DNA from: Stereum hirsutum FP-91666 SS1
Lineage: Eukaryota > Basidiomycota > Agaricomycetes > Russulales > Stereaceae
Length of the DNA: 64,000 nucleotides
Assembly (NCBI RefSeq): GCF_000264905.1
Contig: NW_006763138.1
Span: 248,001-312,000 of the forward strand
Direction: 5' to 3'
Shown here: in pieces, positions 1 to 10,436 of the stretch
Position numbering within the stretch: position 1 is the stretch's first letter
Layout of the letters: each line of letters opens with the position of its first letter
Position numbers and translations under genes: made by a program
The notes under the pieces: model-generated
Seen by the model: the letters and a program-made list of their open reading frames with translations, nothing else
Told to the model about the DNA's origin: nothing
Database searches by the model: none

Positions 1-634
1 TGGAAGATATAACGGTAAGTGTTGGATGTAGTCGAAGGTGCGGTGACACGTACGTTTGAAGGGACTTCGAAGATCACGTAGCCGATGAAGTACAAGGCAA
101 GACTGGTATTATACGCAGGCCCCGAAACACCGAGATCCTGAACGTAGACTGGTGTCAATTAGATCTTCATCGTGAATGCTCATCCTCCGCACCGTCGTAA
201 GACCATCTAGTCTATAACATGCGCGTATGTGAAGTTAGCATCGTCGTCCGGATTAGAAAGCAACCTTGTCACTCACTTTGCGTTACCGATGTTTGATCTA
301 AGTTATCTAGTAGGTGAAGTGTCCCATGAGCAGTAGACTGGATGAAGCTTACCTGTCCAAGAAACTCAGGAGATAAAGGATGGTCAATATAGGTAATAAC
401 CTTTTGAATCAATAGATATATCTTGGTCACTGTGAGTGAATAAAACATGGATATATCAACGAACCTTCCATCAATCTTTCGTAGGAGTCTCTTGTCCTCT
501 TTGGAATCATAGTTGTCTCCTTCAGACAGACTACCACGAGAGGAGTTTATCCCTTCTTTGCGCTTCTCATTGGCCTCACCGGCATGACCAGCGTCAAGCG
601 AGGCGCCTTCAGTTTTTTCGACTGAGCCTGACAT
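1..634 (-). CDS. MFS transporter, allantoate permease (Dal5) type, 5' part only
   Basis: Plasma-membrane transporter, probably for an anionic organic nutrient. The ATG at 634 opens a hydrophilic N-terminus ending DKRLLRKIDG. Splicing at 465/400 gives the family signature RLLPILTILYLLSFLDR, then 353 joins an exon reading SNIGNAK (FLDRSNIGNAK is typical of the Dal5 family), and later exons read LDGLTT and DLGVSGPAYNTSLALYF followed by IGYVIFEVPSN. The last visible exon ends at 54 with a GTACGT donor; its acceptor and the rest of the gene, about 10 further membrane helices, lie left of the window. Phases agree across the first junctions. The substrate cannot be told from this fragment; the Dal5 family carries allantoate, nicotinate, biotin and similar acids. 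The positions of the two smallest exons (around 300 and 200) are less certain. Confidence 0.85.
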
Positions 635-1226
635 CAGTGTCTAAGTACGTCAAGACCAGGGAGAAGATCAGGAGCGTAGTAGAAACAGAAAGAAGGGTCC
701 CGAGGAGGCGCTTGAGCAAATCGGACCGCTCGAAGGCATAAATAATGTGCACCACCACATCAACTCGTCAGAGACGTAGCCGATCGCGACATTTGGGTGG
801 TTCCCAGGATACCTTGAAATGACTGCTTTCGATCTGACGTATCCCAGGGTCTGCACTAGAAGGAGTAATCACGTCAGACACTGGGTTGCATTCGACACGA
901 ATCTGGGTGAGTACCGGCTACTACAGAGGCACGACGTACTTGAGACGAATGTTGAATCCTCTCGGCGACAACGATCCTTCTTATTTCGGGCGTGGGAATA
1001 ACCGCATATGGGCCACCTTACACTCTTGACAGTCAATGATCAACCCAAGACAAACAAGTAGGGCAGACACGCAAAACTTCCTGAGTCTTGTATGGTTGTC
1101 CAACATGCAAATTTCTCTTGTGCACACTATTGAAGCAGACCGAACGACCGCTCATCATTAAAGCGCATGCCTAAGTTCAGAGAAGATAGAATGTCAACCA
1201 GGCCAGAACGTGAGGGAGAGCGGTTA
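635..1226. other. Intergenic, MFS promoter side and VMA6 3' side
   Basis: No supported gene. It should hold the promoter of the leftward MFS gene and the 3' region of VMA6. Short ORFs here have no family-like sequence. Confidence 0.5.
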
Positions 1227-2607
1227 CTAAAAGATAGGTATAAAGTCCTGAACTCTGTCCTTCGCATCCTGCGCAATACACTCCGCAATCCACGTCAGAT
1301 TCCTGATCTCCTGCTCCTTCAACTTGAAGTACGCATAGAACACGCCATACTGGAACTGCTGCAGGAACGCGAGCTTGTTCAGGTGCACCTCCGCCACGAA
1401 GAACTTGTCTTCCAATTGTGACGCCAGTCCCAGGTCTCCGTCCACGTCTCCGTTGGCACCGCCGTTGGACGACGAGGACGCTCCGTCGAAGAACGTGCGG
1501 TATTCCGGGATGGCTTCGGCTACGGAGCGGACTTGGTCGATGTCGTCTGCTTTGGCGAGGGAGTTGTTGCCCTCGGGGAATAGGCGACCGATGGTGGGGA
1601 AGAGACGGGCGCGTTGTTCTTTGGTGAGCTCAGTGCCGAAGGAGTTGATGGTGATGTTGATAGTCCGTCTGTCGGCCTCGAAGGAGAGAACACGAGTCAT
1701 GACATCCGCCGTAGGCCCATCAATAGACTTGCAGAAGGAGTAGAAGTCCTCGAGGTAAGCCTTGTAGAGCGTGTTGCGGATGATTTCGATGTTGAGGTCA
1801 TCGAGGTCAGCGGCGGAGATGCAGTCACGGAAGTACTCCGCTGTGGAAAGGCGTTAGATACCGAGATATGAAGGGCCGTGAATGAAGAGCAGAAACGTAC
1901 CTAATGGCGTCTCAACAAGAACGGTCTGGTAGAGCTCCTCAACGTTCGTGGCGACGCAGAGCGCGGGCATAGTCTCGAACCAACCAAGTGGATGACACCG
2001 TTCCAGAAGTTCATGTGTGTCCCTCTCATGCAGCGTTCCGGTGATAAGCAGGATGACGTTGTCAATCATGTACCCATATCTATCATACCATACAAGGCAG
2101 CAAGAAACCGAAGAGTCAGTGGTGCCACACTAGGTAAGTTATGGAATGAAGGTAGACGCAACGCACGTAATGTAGTCCAGGAACTTGCTCAGAGGCTCGA
2201 CGGCATTGGTCCTAATGAAGTTAAATTGGTCGACGAGAATCTGGGTGGCCTTCTCTGCAATGGTTGAGGTCGAGATGGGGAGGGGTTCGTTGGCGAGGAA
2301 GTTGCCATAGTCCGTCGCCGATAGTTGTGTCCGGAAATCTACAGAGCGACAGGGATCCAAATAGTAAAGCATATATAAGTTGTCAGAATACCACTGGTAA
2401 ATGTGGACATAGACGAGACGAGACGCACCTTCAAGTGTATCGCACTGAGTGAGGTTGGAGTAGTGCCCCTGGTTGAGGATACCGGCCTTGTAGCCGCGAA
2501 TAATCCCCTCCAGAAATCCAGTGTCAACCTATGCAGGCCATAGAATATTCGACTGAGCGTTCTGACGCGTAGAAAGCAGGACGTACGTTGAAGAATAGGG
2601 CCTCCAT
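1227..2607 (-). CDS. VMA6: V-type proton ATPase subunit d (V0), Vma6
   Basis: Peripheral subunit of the membrane V0 sector; it caps the c-ring and couples it to the V1 stalk on vacuole and endosome membranes. Five exons were read: 2607-2587, 2528-2429, 2338-2167, 2079-1901 and 1840-1227, giving 361 residues with consistent phases (yeast Vma6 is 345). It begins MEALFFN and continues [20 protein letters not shown]. Family landmarks in order are [22 protein letters not shown], the [20 protein letters not shown] segment, and in the last exon [41 protein letters not shown] and [19 protein letters not shown]. The first coding exon is only 21 nt. The start lies 164 nt from the start of the divergent VMA3 gene, so the two V0 subunits probably share a promoter. 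Very secure call. Confidence 0.96.
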
Positions 2608-2771
2608 GGCGGTTACAAGTAAGGACTGCAGCGGCACCGCTGTCCGCGTTGGACCCCGCGCGAGCGCTTGCCGGATTGGGCAGCACCGCGTTCTTGCCAT
2701 CGGCGTCAACGGCGTCCACCACATATTCTGTCCTCCCCATTGCTTTGAATCCTTTCTTTGGTCCCGCAATC
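2608..2771. promoter_or_regulatory. Bidirectional intergenic promoter between VMA6 and VMA3
   Basis: Only 164 bp separate the start codons of two divergently transcribed V0 subunit genes, so core promoters and both 5' UTRs must fit here. No clear TATA box is visible. Co-regulation is an inference. Confidence 0.6.
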
Positions 2772-3737
2772 ATGTCTGAGCTCTGTCCGCCATACGCGCC
2801 ATTCTTTGGCTTTGCTGGTGTTGCGTCTTCGGTATGTGCTACCTCTCCTGCATGCACTGTACAGTCGTGCTGACGTTCGTGTCACTGTTTCGTGTTGTAG
2901 ATGATATTCAGCAGTAAGTTTATAGCAAGAGCATGTGTCTGGTAGCCCGCTAAGCACTCCGAAATTTAGCTGTGGGTGCTGCGTATGGAACGTCGAAGGC
3001 AGGTATTGGTATTGCTGGGCTTGGACAGTTCAGACCAGAGTTGATCATGAAGGTGCGTCCTGCAGTGATAATGCCTCTAGCTCGCAACTTATACAACAAT
3101 GCATTGGACAACATGTGTCTAGTCTCTCATTCCTGTGGTCATGTCCGGTATCATTGCCGTCTATGGTCTCGTAGTGTCTGTACTCATCGCGGGTGGTCGT
3201 AAGTTCCTCTATCCTCGAGACCTTTCGAAAGGTCTTCGAACGTCCTCGGCTTACGACCTTCGCGTCATCTTCTAGTTGACCCAGCGAAGGACTATACCCT
3301 CTTTGCTGGATTCATTCATCTCGGGGCAGGTCTTGCATGCGGTTTCACAGGTCTTGCTGCTGGGTACGCAATCGGTATCGTAGGAGACACGGTACGTTTG
3401 TTCGACTCATTGGAATTGGTGGGGATTGTTCTAACGCTCTACGTACCTGCCGCGTCTACTGTTGTCTTCCCTTCTACAGTGTGTGCGGGCCTATGTTTAC
3501 GAGTCTCGAGTATTCGTGTCCATGGTCCTTATTCTCATCTTTGCTGAGGTTCTGGGTCTATATGGGTGAGTTCTGACTATCATATGGTCTATTGTCTGAC
3601 CTGCCTTCTTTTCTCTGCACATTGCATATCGCGTTGCTGGACGTGACGCTGACATACCCCCTTGAACGCTTTGTGGCGCTAGGTTGATCGTGGCCCTCAT
3701 TATGAACTCAAAAGCGACAGAATCGACGTGTTCATGA
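2772..3737 (+). CDS. VMA3: V-type proton ATPase proteolipid subunit c (V0), Vma3
   Basis: Forms the rotating, proton-carrying c-ring of the vacuolar ATPase. Seven exons (2772-2831, 2901-2913, 2970-3052, 3123-3198, 3276-3391, 3480-3565, 3683-3737) sum to 489 nt, 162 residues, the usual size. Starts [20 protein letters not shown]; then [72 protein letters not shown] and [20 protein letters not shown]. The proton-binding Glu of helix 4 is present in FAEVLGLYG. Four membrane helices are expected. Exon 2 is just 13 nt. The short C-terminus ([10 protein letters not shown]) ends in a few extra residues compared with many fungal homologues. It could be Vma3 or the Vma11 paralogue class; the N-terminus and length favour Vma3. 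Confidence 0.96.
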
Positions 3738-4162
3738 TATCACCTCCTTATCCTCGCCCTCATCCCTCCATACCTTCATTCTCACTCAACGAACCCCAGA
3801 CAACCACGCAGTAATCCAATGTACGGACTGCATATGGATACTTTGAGCCAGATGTATATATTCTCCGCGGTGTTCACATGGAACGCTCTAATTGCAACAT
3901 ACTTCGGTCTAGGATGCAGCCATAGTATTGGTATGCTGCGCGAGTAATAGAGCGATACAAAGGTACATGGTCCAAAAAAAAACAAGATAGAAGGGCTGAG
4001 GTGGCGCAAGATCAACAAGCTGGACAAATGGGGGAGTCGGTGGTGCTGGTCGAATAGACATTGAGATGCGGCTTCGTGCTGCTGCAGGGTCTTGTAATAA
4101 ATTAGAGGTTTGGGGAAACGGTCTGTTGAACGCGACAGAGTGCAGAAGGATAACGAGGTGAC
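3738..4162. other. Convergent 3' region between VMA3 and the zinc-knuckle gene
   Basis: No coding sequence is supported; it contains the 3' ends of two convergent transcripts. Confidence 0.5.
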
Positions 4163-4956
4163 TCAGTCTCGTCGGCCCCTCCTGCTGCTTTCGGCTGCTC
4201 CAGCAGAGGATACACTCGACGTGCGTCTGCGACGAGGAAGCCGACGTTTACTGTCCCTTTCACGAGAGCGAGAACCGCTGCTGTCGCTATCCTTGCTATC
4301 CGAACCAGAGTCTGAACCAGAGCCTGAATCTGAATCCGAGTCCGAGCTCGAGTCGGAGTCGGAGTCTGAGTTGGAGGATGAGGATTTTGAATCACTATGT
4401 GCGACATAGGATGTCAGAGATGGATCCTTCGACGAAGGGGGTGATGTAGATGCGTACCGCTTGGCGCGTTTGGAGGAGCGCTTGCTCGTTTCTTTCTCTC
4501 GTTCTTTCTCCTTTGCCTCCAGAATCTTGTTAGCTGTTCCAGACCTGTACCACATAAGTCACCGAAGCCACATCATCAGCAATCCTTTCGTATGGCCAAT
4601 AGCAGAGCATCGCGCCGGCTTTCGATACAAAATGGTACGCACTTGGTCTTGAACTCCTCAGGGACCTGCACACTCGGTTCTCCATCCTTCCTCAACTTCG
4701 CTAGGACACTAGGCTTCTCCAGTTGTTTGGTACGAGATGGACGAGAGACATAGGGACGAGAGGATTTGCATTCGTAGGTGAAGTGGCCTGTGGGGAAGAT
4801 GACGATGTGTTTAGTCCGTGTGCGCTAATTTATCCTTGCGAGATGGTGTGAGAGCTGTGCTAAACACGAACCTGTATCGAGACATTTCTGGCATATTGTG
4901 GTGGCAGATGGACGAGGGGTGTTGGCGCCACGACGATGAGGGGCGAACTTGGACAT
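4163..4956 (-). CDS. Zinc-knuckle (CCHC) protein with acidic Ser/Asp and RS-like tail
   Basis: Probably an RNA-binding nuclear protein of the ZCCHC10 / SREK1IP1 type. Three exons (4956-4872, 4787-4643, 4544-4163) give 203 residues in phase. The N-terminus MSKFAPHRRGANTPRPSATT leads into one CCHC knuckle, CQKCLDTGHFTYEC, about residues 22-35, whose His is created by the first splice. A basic stretch follows (SSRPYVSRPSRTKQLEKPSV), then a Lys/Glu-rich probable coiled coil (ANKILEAKEKEREKETSKRS). The last ~70 residues are dominated by Ser-Asp dipeptides and end in RS/RR-rich sequence, resembling splicing-related proteins. The acidic Ser run is a likely casein-kinase-2 target. The family placement rests on the single knuckle near the N-terminus plus the tail composition; the molecular role is inferred. 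Confidence 0.82.
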
Positions 4957-5107
4957 GGTGGTGGTTCAGTGCAGCGTGTGCAGCGTTCTGAGTCTCTGTG
5001 GCGGTGAGTGTGAGCGGTTACGTCAGCCACGAGAGCAGAAAGTGTGGCGTCGCCTCTTCAACCAGCGAGTCAACCACGATCATCATGACCACTCTCAGTT
5101 TCCCGTG

Positions 5108-5115
5108 TATAAATA
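5108..5115 (+). promoter_or_regulatory. TATA box upstream of the NTase-like gene
   Basis: TATAAATA lies 86 bp before the ATG at 5201, on the same strand, at a distance compatible with a short 5' UTR. Confidence 0.5.
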
Positions 5116-5200
5116 TCATGCTGGCATCTTATATCTACGACTTTTACTCCCAGCCTGGTCTAAAGCACTCACCCTTCGTTGCTCTTTCAGCCACCGTACA

Positions 5201-6482
5201 ATGGGCGGCAAAGCTCTCCTCGCCCTCCTCCCGCACGCCACATTTCCCCGTCTCTCTCCTGCGCTCTACAACGCCATAAAATCACATCTACACGCACGGC
5301 TCTCTCCCCTCTTCGACAGGGTTACTATCCCCCATGAGGCACCAGAAAAACTTGACCATGGGGACATCGATTTCATTGTAGCTTCTCCTCAGCCAGGTTT
5401 AAAGCATCACGACGTTGAGCGTGCCCTCGGGACGACGTCGCAGCATAGTATACCTAGTCCTGAGGTGGGCGCAGGGACGAGTCATTTTGCTCTGTCGCTA
5501 GCTTTACTGGAGCGGGAGCTTGGCTTTGTTGAGGATGGTGCTAGCCATATCATACCTCACGAAGATTCCAGCCTTGTTACAAAGGCAGATGTGGACGGAC
5601 GATACGTCCAAGTGGATGTGCATCTCTGTCCTGACGTAGAAGACTTCGAGCGCGTCGTCTTCTTTCATGGGTATGGTGATCTTGGTATGATTATGGGCGC
5701 TCTGGCGAGGAGCGTTGGCCTGCAGCTTGGCTCTAAAGGACTCAAGGTACGGACGGTCACCAGAGTATCAATTCTCTAAGATCTCCTCGCTGATTTCTCT
5801 CGTGTGTTGACCTTAGATTTCTTCGCCCGCCCTTGCACCCACATTCTCCACGTCGTTCCAGCTCTCATCGACCTTTCGTCCAATTCTTGCCTTCTTCGGA
5901 CTCTCCCTTGCTCGATGGGAACAAGGCTTCGAGACCCAGATCTCCGCGTTCGAATGGATTGCCACTTCGCCATTCTATGATCCTCGCAGGATCGCTTCGC
6001 GCGACTCAGACAATCCGTCACGGGAGAGAAGCCTTCGTGACAGAAAAATCTATCAAGCGTTTTGGGCGTGGAACGAGTCGCAGGCTCGGCCACAAAGTCC
6101 TCATTCCGGGTTCATGTCTTCGGTTGATGGCGATGGCGAGGTTATGTTACAACCTGAAGAACGATCCACTTTTGTAGCAGGCGTGCACGAGGAAGCTCTG
6201 GTCTACTTCGGTAGGAAAGCTGAGCATGACGAGTTAATGGAGCGGAACCAAAGGCGAATCAAGTTCAAGAAAGCCTGGAACGGGACGAATGTGGGTGAGT
6301 GGACTGGGTGGTATGGATCCGATGTTGGGAGGGTGATGAAGCTTGTTAGAGAATGGGTGGGAGGTGAGGAGGTTATGATGAGTGAGAAGATGGGGGAGGA
6401 GCGGTTGAAGGAGATGGTTTTGTTGGCGAAGGTCGAGGTGGAGAGGCGGAAGACTTTGGATAAAGAGGCGTTACCTGAGTAG
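5201..6482 (+). CDS. Hypothetical protein with nucleotidyltransferase-like Asp motif
   Basis: Not a protein I can name. Two exons (5201-5746, 5817-6482) give 403 residues. The N-terminal part (about residues 40-70) reads HEAPEKLDHGDIDFIVASP, with an Asp-x-Asp flanked by hydrophobics, and a second acidic strand GRYVQVDVHLCPD follows near residue 145. This spacing resembles the paired and third carboxylates of pol-beta-type nucleotidyltransferases, but no clear Gly-Ser of the hG[GS] loop is present. The C-terminal half has ILAFFGLSLARWEQGF, FEWIATSPFYDPRR and KIYQAFWAWNESQ, then a charged helical end. No membrane segment or signal peptide. The second ATG-proximal region has a TATA box at 5108. 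Function is open; the NTase idea is a hypothesis from motif shape. Confidence 0.75.
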
Positions 6483-7278
6483 AGAAAGTTGAATGGTATT
6501 CCCGAAGGACTCGGAGATTCCGCCTCTGCGAACTGTCTTGAGGACCACTTTTGCTAAGCACGGTTTTGATTAGGGCGTATATCTCATTCTTATTTGGTCA
6601 GTTCAAGTCGTTCTGTGATGCTTGTCTTCTAACCACCTACACACTTAAATGAACAGTTGTTGTAGGTATAGGCTACCACAACCTTAAGGTAAGTTATATT
6701 TCTATGACCCACCCTAATCCGAAGACCAGCGGACATAGTGCTTGCATATGTTCCTTTGATTCCCTCCTTCAATTACTATAGCAAAGTCATAAGTGTCCTT
6801 CAGCTGACCTGTAGCTATTCTTCGTTAGGATTTGCATCTACAGAGCCCCCATGGTACTGGAGTACAATATTGACAAACTTGAGCTTACCATCACACCTGT
6901 CGGTGCCGGATTTATACATGACTCTTTGTCTTATTTCAAACTTCCAAGCGTTGTTCGGTATGTACATCTGACTCATGCGTATTCTGCCTCCTGTACGAGA
7001 ATCACATAGAAGATGAAGCTGCACGAGCAACTTCACATGTCGTAAAGTTGACAACGACGGGAGTAACGGAATGCGATGTCGGCGTTCGTTGGCCATGGGA
7101 AGCCCGCAAGGGATTACAGCACCGAACCCAGCCCTATATAAACGCATCATTCGAGCGGTGCCCATTCTCTTCAGTCCTTTCTTCCTAACCACTTGGACGA
7201 TCTCTTTGGCAACTCCGGTACCCAACTCAGCATATCAACTGTCCAGTTTCTCCTATTGCTAAACTAGTCACTGGTGTC
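6483..7278. other. Intergenic, promoter region of epoxide hydrolase 1
   Basis: No supported gene. A TATA box lies at 7135 and a TGACTCA motif at 6969-6975. A 136-codon ORF on the minus strand overlaps these promoter signals and looks like noise. Confidence 0.5.
7135..7142 (+). promoter_or_regulatory. TATA box of epoxide hydrolase 1
   Basis: TATATAAA lies 137 bp upstream of the ATG at 7279, followed by pyrimidine-rich sequence typical of a fungal transcription start region. Confidence 0.6.
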
Positions 7279-8866
7279 ATGGCAGAGCAACCTTTTCAGG
7301 TCAACGTGTCAGACGCAGATATCCAGCTTCTTCACAACAAACTGGAGCTTCATCGTTTTCCTGACGAGCTAGAGGACGCAGGATGGGATTATGGAGCACC
7401 GCTATCAGACATCAAACGTCTTGTCGCTAGGTGGAAAGACGGCTACGACTGGAAGAAGTTTGAGGCCAAGCTCAATCAATTCCCCATGTTCACTCGCGAC
7501 ATTGCGGTCGAGGGGCATGACACGCTGAACATCCACTATATCCATCAAAAGTCGACCGTGGCGGGGGCTATCCCTCTTCTATTCGTTCACGGGTGTAAGT
7601 CACAGCCATTTCACTTTTAGCCATCTCGCCGAATTGATATTGATGAAAGCCTCTACTTATTTCATATCGACAGGGCCAGGCAGTATCATCGAGGCTCTCA
7701 AAATTATACCCATTTTGACAGCGTCGCAACCCGACCAGCCAAGTTTTCATTTGGTTGCTTTCAGTCTTCCGGGCTATGGCTGGTCGGAAGCACCGCACAA
7801 GAAAGGGTTCGCCGGCGAATGCTATGCGGAGGTTCATTTTCTTCGTTTATGTCCTGCATACTTCGTAGAACAGGTCTAAATGGATTATTCTGTGTTATAG
7901 ATTGGCCACAAGTTGATGCTTTCTCTTGGGTACGAGGAGTATGTGACGCAAGGGGGAGACTGGGGCAGTTTGGTACGCTGAGCATCCACATTGGAGCATG
8001 TCTGGGATATATTGATGTCGTTATTCATCAGATCACTCGCATCATGGCCAGCAAATATGGGCATAAGCATGTCAAAGCTTGGCACACGAACGTAGCGATG
8101 TACGTTTTGACGCCACAAATCATTTATGAGATGCTTACAATAAAAATTTGCCAGAGGATCGCCTCCAAAACTCCTATCAAGCCCTTACCAGTTCTTCGTC
8201 CACCTCCTTACGCCGTACTCCGAGGAGCTTTACAACGTACCCAGCACCTCGTGGCTACAGGACAAGGCTACTTCCACGAGCAGTCGACTCAGCCACAGAC
8301 GATCGGATACTCTCTCGCCGACTCTCCTGTCGGCCTGCTGGCATGGATCTACGAGAAGCTGGTCGTCTGGACAGATGCGTATGATTGGGAAGACGACGAA
8401 GGTGCGGTTGGTTTAGACATATACACTGGCGAATATGATCAATGACCGTGAGGGATGCTGCAGTCTTGGATTGGATCTCGATCTACTGGTTCTCCCGCGC
8501 CGGACCTGCTGCGTCTGTTCGCATTTACTACGAGATAGTCAAGACTGGATTTCTGGGGTCGCTGCCACCATATATATCCATCCCTACCGGCCTCTCATAC
8601 TTCCCGCAAGAGTTAATACAGTCTCCCAAAAGGTAAGCCTATGCATATACGGCGGAGTGTCATGATTTTCTGATTTCTTGGTGTGACCTTTTTCAAGCTG
8701 GGTCCGCGCTGGGAGCAATGTCGTCTTCGAGTCCTCCCACAAGCGCGGGGGCCATTTTGCTGCGTACGAACGACCGGAGGACTTGGCGGGAGACCTACGG
8801 AAGATGTATGCGAAGGGTGGCCCTGCTTATAAGGCAGTACCTGCAAAGAGTGGTTATGAGAACTAG
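7279..8866 (+). CDS. Epoxide hydrolase, alpha/beta-hydrolase fold (copy 1)
   Basis: Expected to open epoxides to vicinal diols by an Asp-ester mechanism. Seven exons (7279-7594, 7674-7831, 7901-7972, 8032-8099, 8157-8401, 8464-8632, 8698-8866) give 398 residues in phase. An EHN-type N-terminal domain ([40 protein letters not shown]) precedes the fold. Splicing creates the oxyanion motif HGWPGS at exons 1/2; the nucleophile Asp is in QGGDWGSL (exon 3); the catalytic His is in GGHFAAYERPEDL (exon 7). The lid segment includes [20 protein letters not shown]. No signal peptide, so probably cytosolic. Exon 5 starts with a weakly conserved stretch and its acceptor was chosen by phase. A closely related gene lies at 51046 with the same intron phases. 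Substrate unknown. Confidence 0.92.
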
Positions 8867-9079
8867 ACGGCCCGAGCGCGCTAGTGATGATTTGTGACCA
8901 AAGAAAAAAACAGACGCAAGGGTCCTCCATTGCCTGTTGTACAACTGTCCTCTTGATATAGGTGCAGTACGATCTTCAGGATGTGTATCAGCTACCGTAA
9001 CAAGTTCAGCATAGTATTTCATACACATCGGCCTGAAGCGTAGGAGAGACCATGATGATTCTGCAAAATGAGGAGATTA

Positions 9080-10436
9080 TTACTGTGGCGTGTCCGCAAG
9101 CCTCGCGACCAGCTTCGCGCCACTGACTTTCCCAGACCTCAACTTCACCCTCTCCAATCCATCCGCAATACCAAGCAACCCATCCGGAAGCAACTCGACT
9201 TTACTCGGCTTCACATCACCATCCCTCAACATCCCCTCCAACGCAGCGTACAAACTCTTCCCGAGCCGCGCATCTCCTACCTGGTCATTAAACACACTCC
9301 CCAGCACGCCGATAATCTTACGCCCGTCCTTGTCCACGAAACCGTTCTCTCCGATGGACTTGGGCGGGTTGGGGTTTACGCCGATCAGAGTACCGGAAGG
9401 CGCGAGGATGGACCAACAGGCGAGTTGAGACTCCTCGAGCGCGATGCAGTCCCAGATGACCTTAATGGGAGCGGTCGTGATGGACGTGACGGCCTCAGCG
9501 AACGCGGGTCCATAGGGCACCTTGGTGTAGTCGATGGCATGGGTCGCGCCTGCGGCTTTGCAGTACGCTTCGTTGCGCGCGGAGGCGGTGGTGATAATGG
9601 GGCTGAAACCAGACAGCTTCGCGAGCTGAATAGCTGCGCCATTCAAGTCCAAGGTTAAGAATCATTAGCTTGAATCGCGAATGGGGATTACTCTAGTGTA
9701 CGCACCATTCTGGCCAACGTTGCTTGCTCCTCCTATGACGATGATAGGTTCGTTGTGGTACTTATCCCTGCCACCCTCCCAGGGGGCAACGAGACCCGCT
9801 CCGCCATGAGCCTTCCTCGACTGGCCATAGAGTCCTATGGTTGCGACGCCAAGGCACATCGGAAGGGTCGAGGCTTGTTCAAGGGTAACATTAGAGGGAA
9901 CCTGTAGCAAGCAAGCAGCGTCATGAGATGCGGGGGCGTGCAATGACAGAACAGAGGACGGGACGAACCTTGGCCGTCACAGATGCATCTGCGATCCCGA
10001 AGTCCTGGAAAGTATGCATCTCCAGAGTCGCGGAGTCGGCGATATACAGACTGTAGCAGATATTCGACCATGAGTCCCTGTGGTTCGAAGTGGATGAGGA
10101 TTACGACGACTTACACCCTGTCACCTTTCGCGAACTTGGTGACGTCCTCGCCAACTTCCTCTACGATGCCAGCGCCGTCGTATCCACCGACGAAAGGGTA
10201 GGAAGGAACGAACATTCCCATCTTGTGCTGAAAGGTGTCGACCGGGTTCAAGGCGGCGGCAACTATCTTTTTGGTATGATACGCGTTAGCGTTGAATAAT
10301 TGTGTGGACAAAAAATACGAAAGCGTACCTTGACCAAGAGTTGACCCTTTCCGGGTTTCAGAGTAGGGCGTGTCCCGAGGGCGATGGGAGCGCCTTTCGA
10401 CTCGACAAGAAGTGCTCTGTGGGTGGCGGTAGACAT
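9080..10436 (-). CDS. Zinc-binding-dehydrogenase-like enoyl reductase (ToxD/LovC type MDR)
   Basis: NAD(P)H-dependent medium-chain oxidoreductase; the trans-acting enoyl reductases of fungal polyketide pathways belong to this family, but so do general quinone-type reductases. Five exons (10436-10329, 10266-10115, 10077-9969, 9901-9706, 9633-9080) give 372 residues. The GroES-like domain contains LVKIVAAALNPVDTFQHKMG and GGYDGAGIVEEVGEDVTKFA; then HTFQDFGIADASVTAKVPSN and the nucleotide-binding strand IIVIGGASNVGQNAIQLAKL produced by the last splice. The substrate-side part reads AGATHAIDYTK and KVIWDCIALEESQLACWSIL. No structural zinc Cys cluster is seen, as usual for this subgroup. No polyketide synthase is in the window, so a biosynthetic role is not supported by context. 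Confidence 0.9.

Noticed and set aside
3782..4027. 81-codon minus-strand ORF downstream of the zinc-knuckle gene
   Set aside because: It sits in the 3' region, is hydrophobic by composition and has no matching splice context.
6815..7225. 136-codon minus-strand ORF
   Set aside because: It covers the TATA box of epoxide hydrolase 1 and has no recognisable feature.
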